A stretch of DNA of 43,668 bases from Planctomycetia bacterium (GCA_030539295.1 JAUNSJ010000032.1:1-43668), one strand, 5' to 3'; shown: positions 1 through 7,845, counted from the first letter of the stretch. Notes: generated by a model not told the origin, from the sequence alone. A program made the numbers and translations.

Positions 1-2
1 GA

Positions 3-190
3 GTAGGACCTCGCCGAAGAATCATCACTGCTCCAGGAATTCTGCAAAAAGCAGCCGTTCCTATAAGTAATGCCGTTTTTGGGGCATTTTTTCCGGAGAA
101 AAATCTGAAATTTCGCAATTTTCTTCAAAATAGTCGAAATATTTTTTATGAGTTATTATTTCTTTTATTTATATTATCTATTTTAACATA
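3..190 (+). repeat. Left copy of a diverged ~188-bp direct repeat
   Basis: This stretch aligns with 4137-4325 in the same orientation. Shared blocks include CTGCTCCAGGAATTCTG, AATCTGAAATTTCGC and TTTTCTTCAAAATAGTCGAA, then a common TATTATCTATTTTAA near the end. By eye the identity is roughly three quarters to four fifths, with small indels. It contains a terminator-like hairpin at 69-92. I see no convincing ORF shared by the two copies. It could be the 3' end and downstream region of a gene family, or a non-coding mobile or duplicated element. The two copies bracket the minus-strand genes at 405-3447. Confidence 0.75.
69..92 (+). terminator. Rho-independent terminator-like hairpin
   Basis: AATGCC (69-74) pairs with GGCATT (83-88) across an 8-nt loop and runs straight into T residues to 92. 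The orientation suits a plus-strand transcript entering from left of the window. Open frames run from the left edge to stops at 66 or 70, but they are too short to identify. The hairpin itself is not preserved in the right repeat copy. Confidence 0.45.
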
Positions 191-404
191 CAAGACCGTT
201 GATTCGATTGTAGAAGTCCCCGGTCCATCTCGACCTGATTCATGACTTTTGGGTATTCTGAATGGCTCTTATACACACACTCGCCCGCTCCCGCGATACG
301 CCTACTCATGATCAATACACCACGCATCATAACACTTTCTTCTTTTGATTCACTTTGTCAATTTCCTCAAATTATCCAAATAAGCAAAAATAGTGGGTAA
401 AATA
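191..404. other. Gene-free stretch, no feature seen
   Basis: This AT-rich sequence follows the left repeat copy and precedes the 3' end of the truncated glycosyltransferase gene. I see no ORF, RNA gene or clear regulatory element. It does not contain the missing C-terminal part of that gene in any frame. Confidence 0.5.
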
Positions 405-1022
405 CTAATAACGTGAACTTACACAATATTCTGCAAGGCCAAGTATGGTTCCTGCCATAAAAGCCTCGTACGAATCAGATCTTTTAAGCCAGTAGAAAAA
501 GAAGAGAACTGCCGCAACGGCGAATCCGGCGGCGTGGGCGTCTGGCATAATGGTTGCACCGTGCCCAAGAAAATAGGGCGAACTGGCCAAAAGCAGGACC
601 GCAATTAAGGCCGTCTCCTTTCCGCCTAATGACTTCGCGGTAAAGTAACAAGAGGTCAGACCGAGCAAAAGAAAGCCCATGCAAGCTGATCTGGCAATGA
701 GAATATTGCGAAACGCGTCTTCCTTATTCTCTTCCAGATAATTGACGCCGACCGCATATTCTTTTCGCATGAGCGGATAATTTACATACTGTTTCCAGGA
801 AGAGTGATCTTCACAAAAAAGATATAATGGCAACGTAGCTGCGCTGCGCACCATTGGCGGATTGACACGATACAGCGTATACGTTCCGTATCGCCAATGA
901 CTCAACCCGCTGGCAAGATGTGCATCTTCACTTTGAACCGGCGCATTGGTGTACACAATTCCGATTAAAACAATCAGTACCATTAACGGAATTAATTGCC
1001 GCGATTGCTTGAGTATAGTCAT
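405..1022 (-). pseudogene. Truncated GT39/ArnT-like membrane glycosyltransferase (N-terminal part)
   Basis: The 205-residue product resembles the N-terminus of GT39/PMT/ArnT-type enzymes, which move sugars from polyprenyl-phosphate donors to extracytoplasmic acceptors. Visible features are an N-terminal membrane segment (about residues 10-26), an acidic SEDAHLASG motif in the first outer loop where these enzymes keep a catalytic acid, an HWRYG...RVNPPMVR stretch typical of planctomycete members, and further hydrophobic helices near 110-130 and 135-180. Family members usually have 500 or more residues. Here the homology stops at GTILGLAEY and a stop follows six residues later, with no continuation within the 404 bp to the left. 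The ATG overlaps the upstream gene's TGA by 4 bp (ATGA), so the two genes were probably co-translated. The product is probably inactive. Confidence 0.65.
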
Positions 1023-2110
1023 AACTGAGTTTTCGTTTTATTGATTCCTTTAAGTCGCATGTAAAGGCCAGTTCCTATGAGCCCGACACCAATGATAGCA
1101 AGTAACAGTCGAAAAAGGTTGTATTTACGATTCGTGTCTTCAGGTTCAGGAAAACCATAATGCGAGAGATAAAATAATGAACCATTAACATCCTTGTCAG
1201 TTTTCGTTATCATATATTTTATTTTTTCAAAATTGTTGGCTGGGAATTTTATAAACCCATCTACAATTTTTGGATCTTCATCATAATGCGTCTCACAATA
1301 ACTCACAAAAGGAAGTCCGTTAATCATGGAATATTCAAATTGCGATGATCTTTTCAACCGAATTGTTTTATATGGAGATTTAGGAGGCTTTGCGTATGGA
1401 ATAGTAAATTCTGATTCAGCCTCATAATTATTAATCAGATAATGGTTACTACTGTCAAATACAATTATACCACGTAAAAGTTTTGTGTGCTCATCGATAA
1501 AACAGTCGTTGCAATGGAATTTCACTTCAATATGACTTTGTACTTCATTATTTTGTTTTATACTTTCGATTTCCACTTTGTCGGACTGAAAAATATTTGT
1601 TAACCATTGTTCTTCAATCATAAAAGGCGCAAAGAACAGATGAGACAAGGGAAGTAACTCATTGTAATATAGAGAGTCTTTCGTTTTTTCAGAAATATCG
1701 TTCGATATTTTTTTGATAATCCATGGAGAATTCTCGCTATCTCGCTCAATAGTAAATTGATACTTGGAGTTACATGCATCTAACAAGCTACCTCCATTGT
1801 TTATATTTTTTGTATTGCTACTGTACATTTCCAATTCCATTTTTTCTTTAAAAGCCAGGAATATTTTTTCTTCTACATTTGGCCTTATCAAATAGATTTC
1901 CATTTCAACTCCTTTTCTGTACTCGTTCAATATTGTATCCCAAGAAGTCATTACGTCATTTTTAAAGTCTTCCCAGACAATTTCCGCAGAAGTCAAAGAA
2001 GGCCATAATAGTTGCCATATAAACAACGAGAATAAAATAGACGCATACGAAAAGTAAAAGTTGCGTTTTTTTATAAATATATTATTTTTACAAGTTTCCA
2101 ACAAGATCAT
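1019..2110 (-). CDS. Hypothetical membrane-anchored exported protein (363 aa)
   Basis: I do not recognise a named family. The protein has an N-terminal hydrophobic segment (about residues 20-42) ending near SLTSAE, which could be a signal peptide or anchor. A large extracytoplasmic domain of about 280 residues follows, then a single C-terminal helix (about 328-350) and a short basic tail. The tail layout LSHYGFPEPE...LFRLLLAIIG recalls planctomycete proteins of unknown function with one anchoring helix just after a compact domain. The ATG at 2110 has a good AAGGA ribosome site. Its stop overlaps the start of the truncated glycosyltransferase. A terminator at 2172-2207 separates it from the peptide gene upstream, so it may have its own promoter in the short gap. 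Confidence 0.7.
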   Translation of the reverse strand: MILLETCKNNIFIKKRNFYFSYASILFSLFIWQLLWPSLTSAEIVWEDFKNDVMTSWDTILNEYRKGVEMEIYLIRPNVEEKIFLAFKEKMELEMYSSNTKNINNGGSLLDACNSKYQFTIERDSENSPWIIKKISNDISEKTKDSLYYNELLPLSHLFFAPFMIEEQWLTNIFQSDKVEIESIKQNNEVQSHIEVKFHCNDCFIDEHTKLLRGIIVFDSSNHYLINNYEAESEFTIPYAKPPKSPYKTIRLKRSSQFEYSMINGLPFVSYCETHYDEDPKIVDGFIKFPANNFEKIKYMITKTDKDVNGSLFYLSHYGFPEPEDTNRKYNLFRLLLAIIGVGLIGTGLYMRLKGINKTKTQL

Positions 2111-2171
2111 GTTTTATTCCTTCATTCTACATGGTGCTCAATAGCAATAATTTTTAATACAATACGATGTG

Positions 2172-2207
2172 AAAAAAGGTAGTAGTATTTCTCGACTCCT
2201 ACCTTTT
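2172..2207 (-). terminator. Terminator after the Cys-rich peptide gene
   Basis: Read on the minus strand, AAAAGGTAG (complement of 2199-2207) and CTACCTTTT (complement of 2174-2182) form a perfect 9-bp stem with a 16-nt loop, ending in a run of six T. It lies about 60 bp past the peptide gene and before the 363-residue gene. It should end, or attenuate, the MauE-peptide transcript. Confidence 0.75.
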
Positions 2208-2265
2208 AACAAGTCTTATGTACTGCTTTTTAAAATCACCAAATGTTTACATCATATATATGATA

Positions 2266-2511
2266 TTAAAGATTGGCATTTTGGCAGACACAGGCAACCG
2301 TTGCACATTCGCATGCGCTATCAGCTCCAGCACAATTACTCTCAGCACATGCACCATGATGTACTCGTGTACATCTTCCTTCAGAACAATGAGTGAATTC
2401 AACCGAGGCCATGGCCATGCCTGACGCGGTCAAAATTACTGAAGACAAAATACAAACAGTTCCTAATGATGTAATAACACTCGAAGCTAAGGTCAAAAAT
2501 TTTTCTCCCAT
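2266..2511 (-). CDS. Small secreted cysteine-rich peptide (81 aa, 8 Cys in mature part)
   Basis: The start at 2511 has an AAGGAG ribosome site at good spacing. Residues 1-35 look like a signal peptide: basic start, hydrophobic core, and a likely cleavage after the alanine at 35 (GMAMA, then SVEF). The remaining 46 residues hold eight cysteines at 42, 47, 55, 60, 67, 69, 74 and 76, a pattern of C-x4-C, C-x4-C, then C-x-C-x4-C-x-C. Such density suggests four disulfides or a metal site. I do not recognise the family. The gene lies 31 bp after the DUF1573 part of the MauE gene and probably shares its transcript, which a strong hairpin then ends. A MauE-type redox protein next door makes disulfide maturation the leading guess for this peptide. 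Confidence 0.75.
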   Translation of the reverse strand: MGEKFLTLASSVITSLGTVCILSSVILTASGMAMASVEFTHCSEGRCTRVHHGACAESNCAGADSACECATVACVCQNANL

Positions 2512-2542
2512 TTTACTAATCTCCTTTTAAGTTTGAAACGAT

Positions 2543-2806
2543 TTACCGATGTAATAAAAACTCAAACAATGGTAGTTCTACTGTCATCGTTCGAGTACCA
2601 CCTGCATTAACGAAAAACAATATTTTTTGTTTATTTTTAGATTTGTCAATGTAATTAGCGTCTGAGGACGCAATAAATTTAATGTTTATTGTTCCTCGTG
2701 CAGGAATAGCAATAGGGACTCCAATAATTTGTCCACATTTGCATCCTGTTCTTGCACTCATAATAGTGATGGGTTTATTTGTTCTATTTGTAGCTCCAAT
2801 AAACAT
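2543..2806 (-). CDS. DUF1573 domain, C-terminal part of the frameshifted MauE-DUF1573 gene
   Basis: This frame encodes a DUF1573 (Ig-like) domain. The segment ATNRTNKPITIMSA followed by GCKCG matches the family pattern in which a 'new norms' strand leads to a C-x-C site, and an aliphatic-Pro-Ala-Arg-Gly turn follows. It has no ribosome site of its own at the first ATG. Read backwards, the frame is open through GTACCCCCCGAAAAGGGTACA, giving PPEKGT, which fits directly after the NGKY of the MauE frame. I therefore read it as the extracytoplasmic tail of the upstream gene, not as a separate protein. Restoring one base in the C-run gives a single 301-residue product. Confidence 0.7.
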   Translation of the reverse strand: MFIGATNRTNKPITIMSARTGCKCGQIIGVPIAIPARGTINIKFIASSDANYIDKSKNKQKILFFVNAGGTRTMTVELPLFEFLLHR

Positions 2807-3447
2807 TGTACCCTTTTCGGGGGGTACTTGCCGTTCATTAATAAAAAAACAACTTTGTTATCAGATAAAAAATTTCCAAAACCAACAAAAGATCCAAAAA
2901 AGATGATAATCTGAGTCGTCATGATTACAAACAAAATAAACGAAATAAATCCTGTTTGAACAAACCAATTGGATAAAATTTTTGTTTCACAAGGATGGAG
3001 CGATGCCAACGCAACGTTCATCAGCCTTAAATTTGACAAAACAAATATGCCGACAACCACCACATCCAGTCCCATCGTCCACCATGGGTTGACTGTTACC
3101 GCCCCGAAACATCCGCAACTTGCCTCGCCGGAGACTGCCTTATATAAAGAGACTCCCGCGAAGGTTGTAAAAAGGGCAATGGTCGCCCAACGAGTCAGCT
3201 TTGGCAGCAGCCCCATCAGCAACCAACAGGCAAACGCAATCTCAAACTCTACCACGGCAATATTGAACCACCGAGCGTGCAACAGACCTTCGCCCAAAAG
3301 GGGAACAGTCGCCAGTTGCCACGCCTTCATGCCAGCGGCGAACAGAAGCAAGACGGCAATGCCACGAGTCAGCCACAGATAGCCGTTACCCGTGGTTTGT
3401 TCTTGCGAGCGTTCGGCTTGAATTGATTGAGGTGCTGGTTCTGCCAT
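2758..3447 (-). CDS. MauE/DoxX-family redox-associated membrane protein, frameshifted near its C-terminus
   Basis: This is a polytopic membrane protein with hydrophobic helices at about residues 23-45, 60-80, 85-108, 122-142 and 168-190. A CGCFG motif in SGEASCGCFGAVTVNPWW is typical of MauE-like proteins in planctomycetes. MauE is known from methylamine dehydrogenase maturation, where it helps form disulfides in the small subunit. The start at 3447 has GGAG 8 nt upstream. After NGKYPP (about residue 207) the frame runs into unrelated sequence (KRVQCLLEL) to a stop at 2758, while the DUF1573 coding continues in the -1 frame. The switch lies on six C (complement of 2819-2824). The cause could be mutation, a sequencing error, or slippage on C CCC CCG. 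A strong sigma-70-type promoter lies upstream. Confidence 0.75.
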   Translation of the reverse strand: MAEPAPQSIQAERSQEQTTGNGYLWLTRGIAVLLLFAAGMKAWQLATVPLLGEGLLHARWFNIAVVEFEIAFACWLLMGLLPKLTRWATIALFTTFAGVSLYKAVSGEASCGCFGAVTVNPWWTMGLDVVVVGIFVLSNLRLMNVALASLHPCETKILSNWFVQTGFISFILFVIMTTQIIIFFGSFVGFGNFLSDNKVVFLLMNGKYPPKRVQCLLELQIEQINPSLL

Positions 3448-3545
3448 GAACTACTCCGCATTAAACCTCTTAAGTTGGTTATCCGTTCGATTTTTTCACA
3501 AAGTTTGAAACAGAAAAAAACATTCCGTGACCCTGTAATATAACT

Positions 3546-3574
3546 ACTATATCATACCTCTTTCATCTTGTCAA
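3546..3574 (-). promoter_or_regulatory. Sigma-70-type promoter of the MauE-peptide operon
   Basis: On the minus strand TTGACA (complement of 3569-3574) and TATAGT (complement of 3546-3551) are separated by exactly 17 bp. Transcription would start near 3539, leaving a leader of about 90 nt before the MauE ATG at 3447. Confidence 0.75.
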
Positions 3575-3589
3575 GTACATTTTGTACTT
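3573..3589. promoter_or_regulatory. Palindromic operator candidate overlapping the -35 box
   Basis: AAGTACA (3573-3579) and TGTACTT (3583-3589) form a perfect inverted repeat with a 3-bp spacer, touching the upstream edge of the TTGACA box. The position suits a repressor or activator site. The regulator is unknown. TACA/TGTA half-sites occur at BlaI/MecI- and CopY-type operators, but the spacer here is 3 bp rather than their usual 2. Confidence 0.4.
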
Positions 3590-4136
3590 AATTTAAAAAA
3601 TTATTATTTTTTTACTTTTAATAAAAACTTGCATGTCACAACTTCCGCTTGAATAACTTCTTCCATCTACATTCATCTTGTTTTTAAGTCAATACAGTAA
3701 AGCACATTTGCAGCTTTAAACTTTAAACTATAGGCACACAATATCTCTCTGCTCCAGTCAAGGTTGTGTTTTCGTAACATATAACTGATCTATGTTTACA
3801 CACTCGAGATCCGAAGTATTTCTTTTTCGCTCCGCGCCTTCTTGAATCGGTATGTCTTATAAACAAATGAGATTCACGAAAACAGGTTCCATGAACCTCA
3901 TTCTATCAATACTCTATTAAGTCACCCATTCTACCCTCCTCATGGATTATGTCTCATGGAATCATTAGTTCCAGGTCTTGGCCTTGTCGGCCATGGCTCT
4001 GGCTTGTTTTCACAATGCCAAGCAAGCCCAGTCGTCTTCTTGGAACTTGCCTAAGCAAGCTCCGTCCAAGCCAAGGTTGTTCACACATCTTAAGCCCTAC
4101 GGACGCTGGGGAGCCGTTCTCCCCAATACGTCACAA
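3590..4136. other. Gene-free region with probable coding debris
   Basis: No complete gene is evident. The only notable structure is a 7-bp hairpin, TGGGGAG/CTCCCCA at 4107-4125, just before the right repeat copy. A plus-strand reading from 3978 into the repeat (ending LLQEF at 4178) resembles neither a known family nor the left copy well enough to be called a gene. Confidence 0.45.
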
Positions 4137-4325
4137 GTAGGACCTGCCGAAGAATCGTCACTGCTCCAGGAATTCTGACAAAAACAGCAGTTCCTCTATT
4201 AGTATAAAAGAATGAGATGGTCGTTTTCACGGAAGAAAATCTGAAATTTCGCGATTTTCTTCAAAATAGTCGAAATATTTTTTATTAGCACTAAGCAGCT
4301 TTCTCTATATTATCTATTTTAATAC
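4137..4325 (+). repeat. Right copy of the diverged ~188-bp direct repeat
   Basis: This copy pairs with 3-190 in direct orientation. The best-conserved stretches are the CTGCTCCAGGAATTCTG block and the AATCTGAAATTTCGC...TTTTCTTCAAAATAGTCGAA block. The terminator hairpin of the left copy is replaced by unrelated sequence here. With the left copy it frames about 4.1 kb. Confidence 0.75.
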
Positions 4326-4705
4326 ATGACAAAACTTGGATTATGTTAAGATAATTAGACAAGTTTGAGAGACGCGGGCGACGATCAGTCGCGAAGGTCG
4401 ATTTTGGGACAAGACATCTTGTGAAAATTTTGGGCAAGTTAAAAGAGGAGTGATTTTCACGACCAGACCCGTTTACCGCCGACGTCTCACGCAGCCAAGT
4501 ATACAGTTTTGGGGCAGGGACTCGTGGAAAAACGCAATGAACAAAAATAGCCGAAGAACTCAAAGTCAAACTTGCAAGACGTCAAATATAGGATCTGGGA
4601 TTATGCAAAAGTTTCATAGATCGACCCTGCTGTGATTTACACATGTTGATTAAGCTGAATCTGCCCAGAAAATAAATTTGCCCATCATCGGCCATAGGCA
4701 CACTA
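4326..4705. other. Gene-free region, likely degraded coding sequence
   Basis: Short overlapping open frames occur on both strands without ribosome sites or recognisable domains. I see two small dyads, GCGAC/GTCGC and ACAAGA/TCTTGT, at about 4380-4418, and nothing else that can be supported. Confidence 0.4.
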
Positions 4706-6019
4706 TCAGTTCTGGTCAGTTTTACGAGACCACGATATGTAAGAAATGCCGTCTGTCTCCTGATAATCGAAATCATCATATACTCCAGGCATTGTTACAG
4801 ATTTTAATTCACTTATCTTGCAGGATTCTTCATGTCCGGAAATGGAAATCGCGTCAAGGTAAGGCAATTGTGCAAAGAATTGCATCATTTCTTTCGAAAT
4901 AAATGTATTTTTGATTCTCATTGTATGGACATTACAGTGGCGAGCTGATATCTCTGAAAACTCCTTACTTAAAAGAGAACATTGAGACAATTCCAGGAAA
5001 CGAATGTTTTCATTGGACATGATGTGTTCCAGGTCGTGTGCGTGCAGTGTCTCTCTCCAGAGATACAAAGATTGTGTACGTGCATTATTCAGGAACGACG
5101 CAAAAGATTCACTATACGAACATCGACAGATGGCTAATCTGGAATGTCGTTCAGAGAATTTGATAGCGGACACCGATTCGTGCAAAGTACATTCACAAAA
5201 TAGAATGGCTTGGATCGCCGGGAAAGATTCAAGCTGGTCAATAATATCTGAGGTAATATCATACTCGAAAAACGAGAGTACGAATGGAGTTTTCATTTCA
5301 GCAAGTTTTTTTAATTCCCCGGCCAACTCTGTTTGAGGAACGGCATTACTCCCTTCCTCAACGTATTCGTAAACTCGGTGGGCGTTATTATAAAAAGTTG
5401 CAGTGATGATTTCCAATGTTTCTCCTTGCATGGAATGATCGGAGGCACGTTTGTTCAGGCTGTCATCGGTTACAGAAAAGGGGAAAATTGGGGTCTCATC
5501 ATTACCTAATTGGATGTTGTTGATTTTGTACGAGATATCAGGTGAAGAAGATATAACCTTCTGCCACATCCAAAGAGAACATAAGAGTATCGTCATGCAA
5601 CTAAAAACGATTAAAAGTGTAGTACGGGGCTTAGACTTCATGCATCGACTGAAAAGAGATGTGACCAGCCGGATCAAAAAAACACCACCACACCAAATTT
5701 TGCAAAAAGTAAAAATGCACATGACGACTATTTTGTACATAATAAAAGTATTCACAATACATAAAAGTGAAAAAAATGTATAATAAAACAGAGCAGCTAA
5801 TACCAGTTCTTCTGGTTCTTCAATAGGGACAATGAGCCCGATGAGCGATGATGGAAATGTAAGCACCATAGCCAACATCCAACCTTCAAAAGCTTCTGGA
5901 TTGTTCGCATTAGAGATCGTAATTATAAACAAAAAGAATATCAGGGCTTGCAGAATACAAGAAACAACAAAATAAGGAACACACCCGTAATTTATTGAAA
6001 AAAACCTTGAACTCCGCAT
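4706..6019 (-). CDS. Polytopic membrane protein with a leucine-rich-repeat-like C-terminal domain (437 aa)
   Basis: I do not recognise a specific family. The first 155 residues hold about five hydrophobic segments (roughly 13-37, 46-66, 72-92, 92-112 and 133-155). The rest (about 160-437) is soluble and has irregular repeats of the type 'F-x-x-L-x-L/I-x-x-C-x-L', for example IRFLELSQCSLL and VHTMRIKNTFIS, which suggests an LRR-like solenoid. Planctomycetes encode many small LRR-like proteins of unknown role. The ATG at 6019 follows GAGGAGACACAAAT, a good ribosome site. The gene stands alone between two gene-poor stretches and shares the low GC of the left end. Confidence 0.65.
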   Translation of the reverse strand: MRSSRFFSINYGCVPYFVVSCILQALIFFLFIITISNANNPEAFEGWMLAMVLTFPSSLIGLIVPIEEPEELVLAALFYYTFFSLLCIVNTFIMYKIVVMCIFTFCKIWCGGVFLIRLVTSLFSRCMKSKPRTTLLIVFSCMTILLCSLWMWQKVISSSPDISYKINNIQLGNDETPIFPFSVTDDSLNKRASDHSMQGETLEIITATFYNNAHRVYEYVEEGSNAVPQTELAGELKKLAEMKTPFVLSFFEYDITSDIIDQLESFPAIQAILFCECTLHESVSAIKFSERHSRLAICRCSYSESFASFLNNARTQSLYLWRETLHAHDLEHIMSNENIRFLELSQCSLLSKEFSEISARHCNVHTMRIKNTFISKEMMQFFAQLPYLDAISISGHEESCKISELKSVTMPGVYDDFDYQETDGISYISWSRKTDQN

Positions 6020-6762
6020 ATTTGTGTCTCCTCAAATATTGCTTGGGCATAAGGGAAGTTAGGTGACCTCGTTGTCGGTTAAAACAAAGGCCATGCCTCA
6101 CGGAAAAAACTCAGGTCACATTCATTGCCTCATGGTTGAATTGACCGCAGTCTGAGTTTCAGATAGCATTCCCACTCGGGGTCGTTAATCAGGACCTCTT
6201 TGCATCGGGAACGACACCCTTACTTGTCCTCACATTTTATTATACTTCGTTTCCTCTGTGTTGCAATAGGTTCGCACCCACAAATCATTTTCTTACCCAC
6301 CTCGAAGGCACGTCTCCGTCGGGGAACTCTATTAAAACGCTGCGACGCCATTAGGGCTCGAAAACGCGAAGAACTGCGATTACTCTTATTTATCAAGAAG
6401 AGGGGCAGGGCAGTTGTGCAAACAATCCGAATACCGAACCACAGGGACGTTTATAAAATGAAAACGACAAAATCTTTCCTTAAGATTGATCGTCGTCGCA
6501 AGAGGGGCTTGTGCGGCATAAACCCGACTTCTCTCGAAACAGGCACTCTTCACAAGTGTTATTACAATGTTTTCCAGAGTTCAAAGTACAAGAGATATCA
6601 AAAAACGACTAACTCGCGCTTTTGCAAGGGGTTAAATCTACTCGTGATATACGTGTCCAATCGCACAAACCGAACATAACGCACATTATCGGACGATACA
6701 GACGGGGAACGAACATGCCAAGGTGCCACGAATCCTCTACCCACTCCAGACGCAGAGCCAGA
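6020..6762. other. Long region without a credible gene
   Basis: About 740 bp. One plus-strand frame is open at 6200-6679, but its product is a basic, low-information sequence with no ribosome site and no recognisable domain. No tRNA fold or known riboswitch was seen. The sequence is GC-richer than the genes to its left, which would suit a decayed gene. Confidence 0.4.
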
Positions 6763-6802
6763 ACATCCCACGAACAAACCAATACGCTTATTCGTGGGAT
6801 GT
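6763..6802. terminator. Perfect 12-bp inverted repeat, probable bidirectional terminator
   Basis: ACATCCCACGAA (6763-6774) and TTCGTGGGATGT (6791-6802) are exact complements around a 16-nt loop. CTTTATT follows on the plus side. It lies about 60 bp past the end of the PIG-L gene on the minus strand. A second, weaker dyad AACCCGG/CCGGGTT (6817-6842) sits between it and the gene. Confidence 0.55.
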
Positions 6803-6865
6803 CTTTATTGAACTTCAACCCGGTTGAAACAGGTTCCGGGTTTACAACAAGAGCATGCATGCACA

Positions 6866-7678
6866 CTAGAAGCCGTTAAGTCGTTTTTCGTAGTCCGGGT
6901 CGGTCCAGGAGACGTCATTGAGCAGTTCCGGAAGCGGGTCCGTATCATTAGCGGCAAAGCCGATATGGTTATGACGACGCCACCCTTCGGCGAATTTGTA
7001 TCGACCTGACAGTTGACCGGTTAAGGCAGATTCATCGCACATGGTATCCAAGTAGGAATCGAACCCTTGAGAGACGTCAAGCCATTCCTTTTGTGAACGA
7101 TGACAGGCGAGGGCGTCTCGTTTGCGCTGGAGAACGGATTCTATATTGACATAGAGTTCAGGACGAATCAGTTCTCGCATGGGGCCACGGCAACTATGCG
7201 GCTGCGAGTGATAAATGACAATATCTTTATAGGAACATGGAGAGGGCGGATCAGCAGGGGCATTCACCATTCCGCGACAGAATGCCGCCGTTACAGCAAG
7301 GCGTGCCGCGTTCTGATGGTCTTCCATGTAGTCGACCGGCGATTGCACCAGGAGGATATCCGGGTCAACCTCACGAATCACTGCAATGAGTTTAAGTAAC
7401 GTTGGCTTGTCATTGTAGTTGACGTCCAGGTCGTCGACCAGCGATTCATGGTAAGTGGCACCGAGCGACTTGGCACTTTCGCGCGCCTCATTACGCCGCG
7501 TTTGAATAATAGTCTCACGACGCATCGTCGCGGTACCCCACGAGCCATTGGCGATATTCATATAGTGTATTTCGCACCCGCGATCGGCTAAGAGTAGCAT
7601 GGTTCCGGCCATACGGAATTCTATGTCGTCCGGATGGCACGCGACGGCAAAGACAATGGGTTTCTTTTGTTCTGTCAT
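6866..7678 (-). CDS. PIG-L/LmbE-family deacetylase
   Basis: The 270-residue product belongs to the zinc-dependent PIG-L family, which removes N-acetyl groups from GlcNAc-containing substrates. The signature A-C-H-P-D-D is at residues 13-18, and the second zinc-ligand region DYMEDHQNAA has its histidine at 121. No signal peptide is seen, so it acts in the cytoplasm. The ATG at 7678 follows AAGGAATTATTACC. A longer in-frame reading from 7741 is possible but lacks a better ribosome site and adds a non-conserved stretch. The true substrate cannot be read from sequence: a sugar N-acetyl group is likely, while a bacillithiol-type role would need other genes not seen here. Confidence 0.85.
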   Translation of the reverse strand: MTEQKKPIVFAVACHPDDIEFRMAGTMLLLADRGCEIHYMNIANGSWGTATMRRETIIQTRRNEARESAKSLGATYHESLVDDLDVNYNDKPTLLKLIAVIREVDPDILLVQSPVDYMEDHQNAARLAVTAAFCRGMVNAPADPPSPCSYKDIVIYHSQPHSCRGPMRELIRPELYVNIESVLQRKRDALACHRSQKEWLDVSQGFDSYLDTMCDESALTGQLSGRYKFAEGWRRHNHIGFAANDTDPLPELLNDVSWTDPDYEKRLNGF

Positions 7679-7761
7679 GGTAATAATTCCTTTCTCTTGG
7701 TTTTGGTGAAATTGCGTTGATTTACAATAGAGCGGCAGCAAGCCGCGGGGGTGTACAAAAG

Positions 7762-7795
7762 AGACGCGGTCAATTAGAAAAAATCGACCGCGTCT
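7762..7795 (-). terminator. Terminator of the MFS transporter gene
   Basis: AGACGCGGTC (7762-7771) and GACCGCGTCT (7786-7795) form a perfect 10-bp stem. On the minus strand the second arm is followed by CTTTTGT. It lies 50 bp past the stop of the MFS gene. Confidence 0.7.
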
Positions 7796-7845
7796 TGATT
7801 CATTTTACGAATGACCGAAGTCAGTCGCGAAGAGGGAACACACTG

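Noticed and set aside
3949..4178. Overlapping short frames before the right repeat copy
   Set aside because: The readings do not match the left copy consistently, so I do not call a gene.
6200..6679. 159-codon plus-strand frame in the gene-free stretch
   Set aside because: It has no ribosome site, no domain and a composition unlike a real protein; it could at most be debris.
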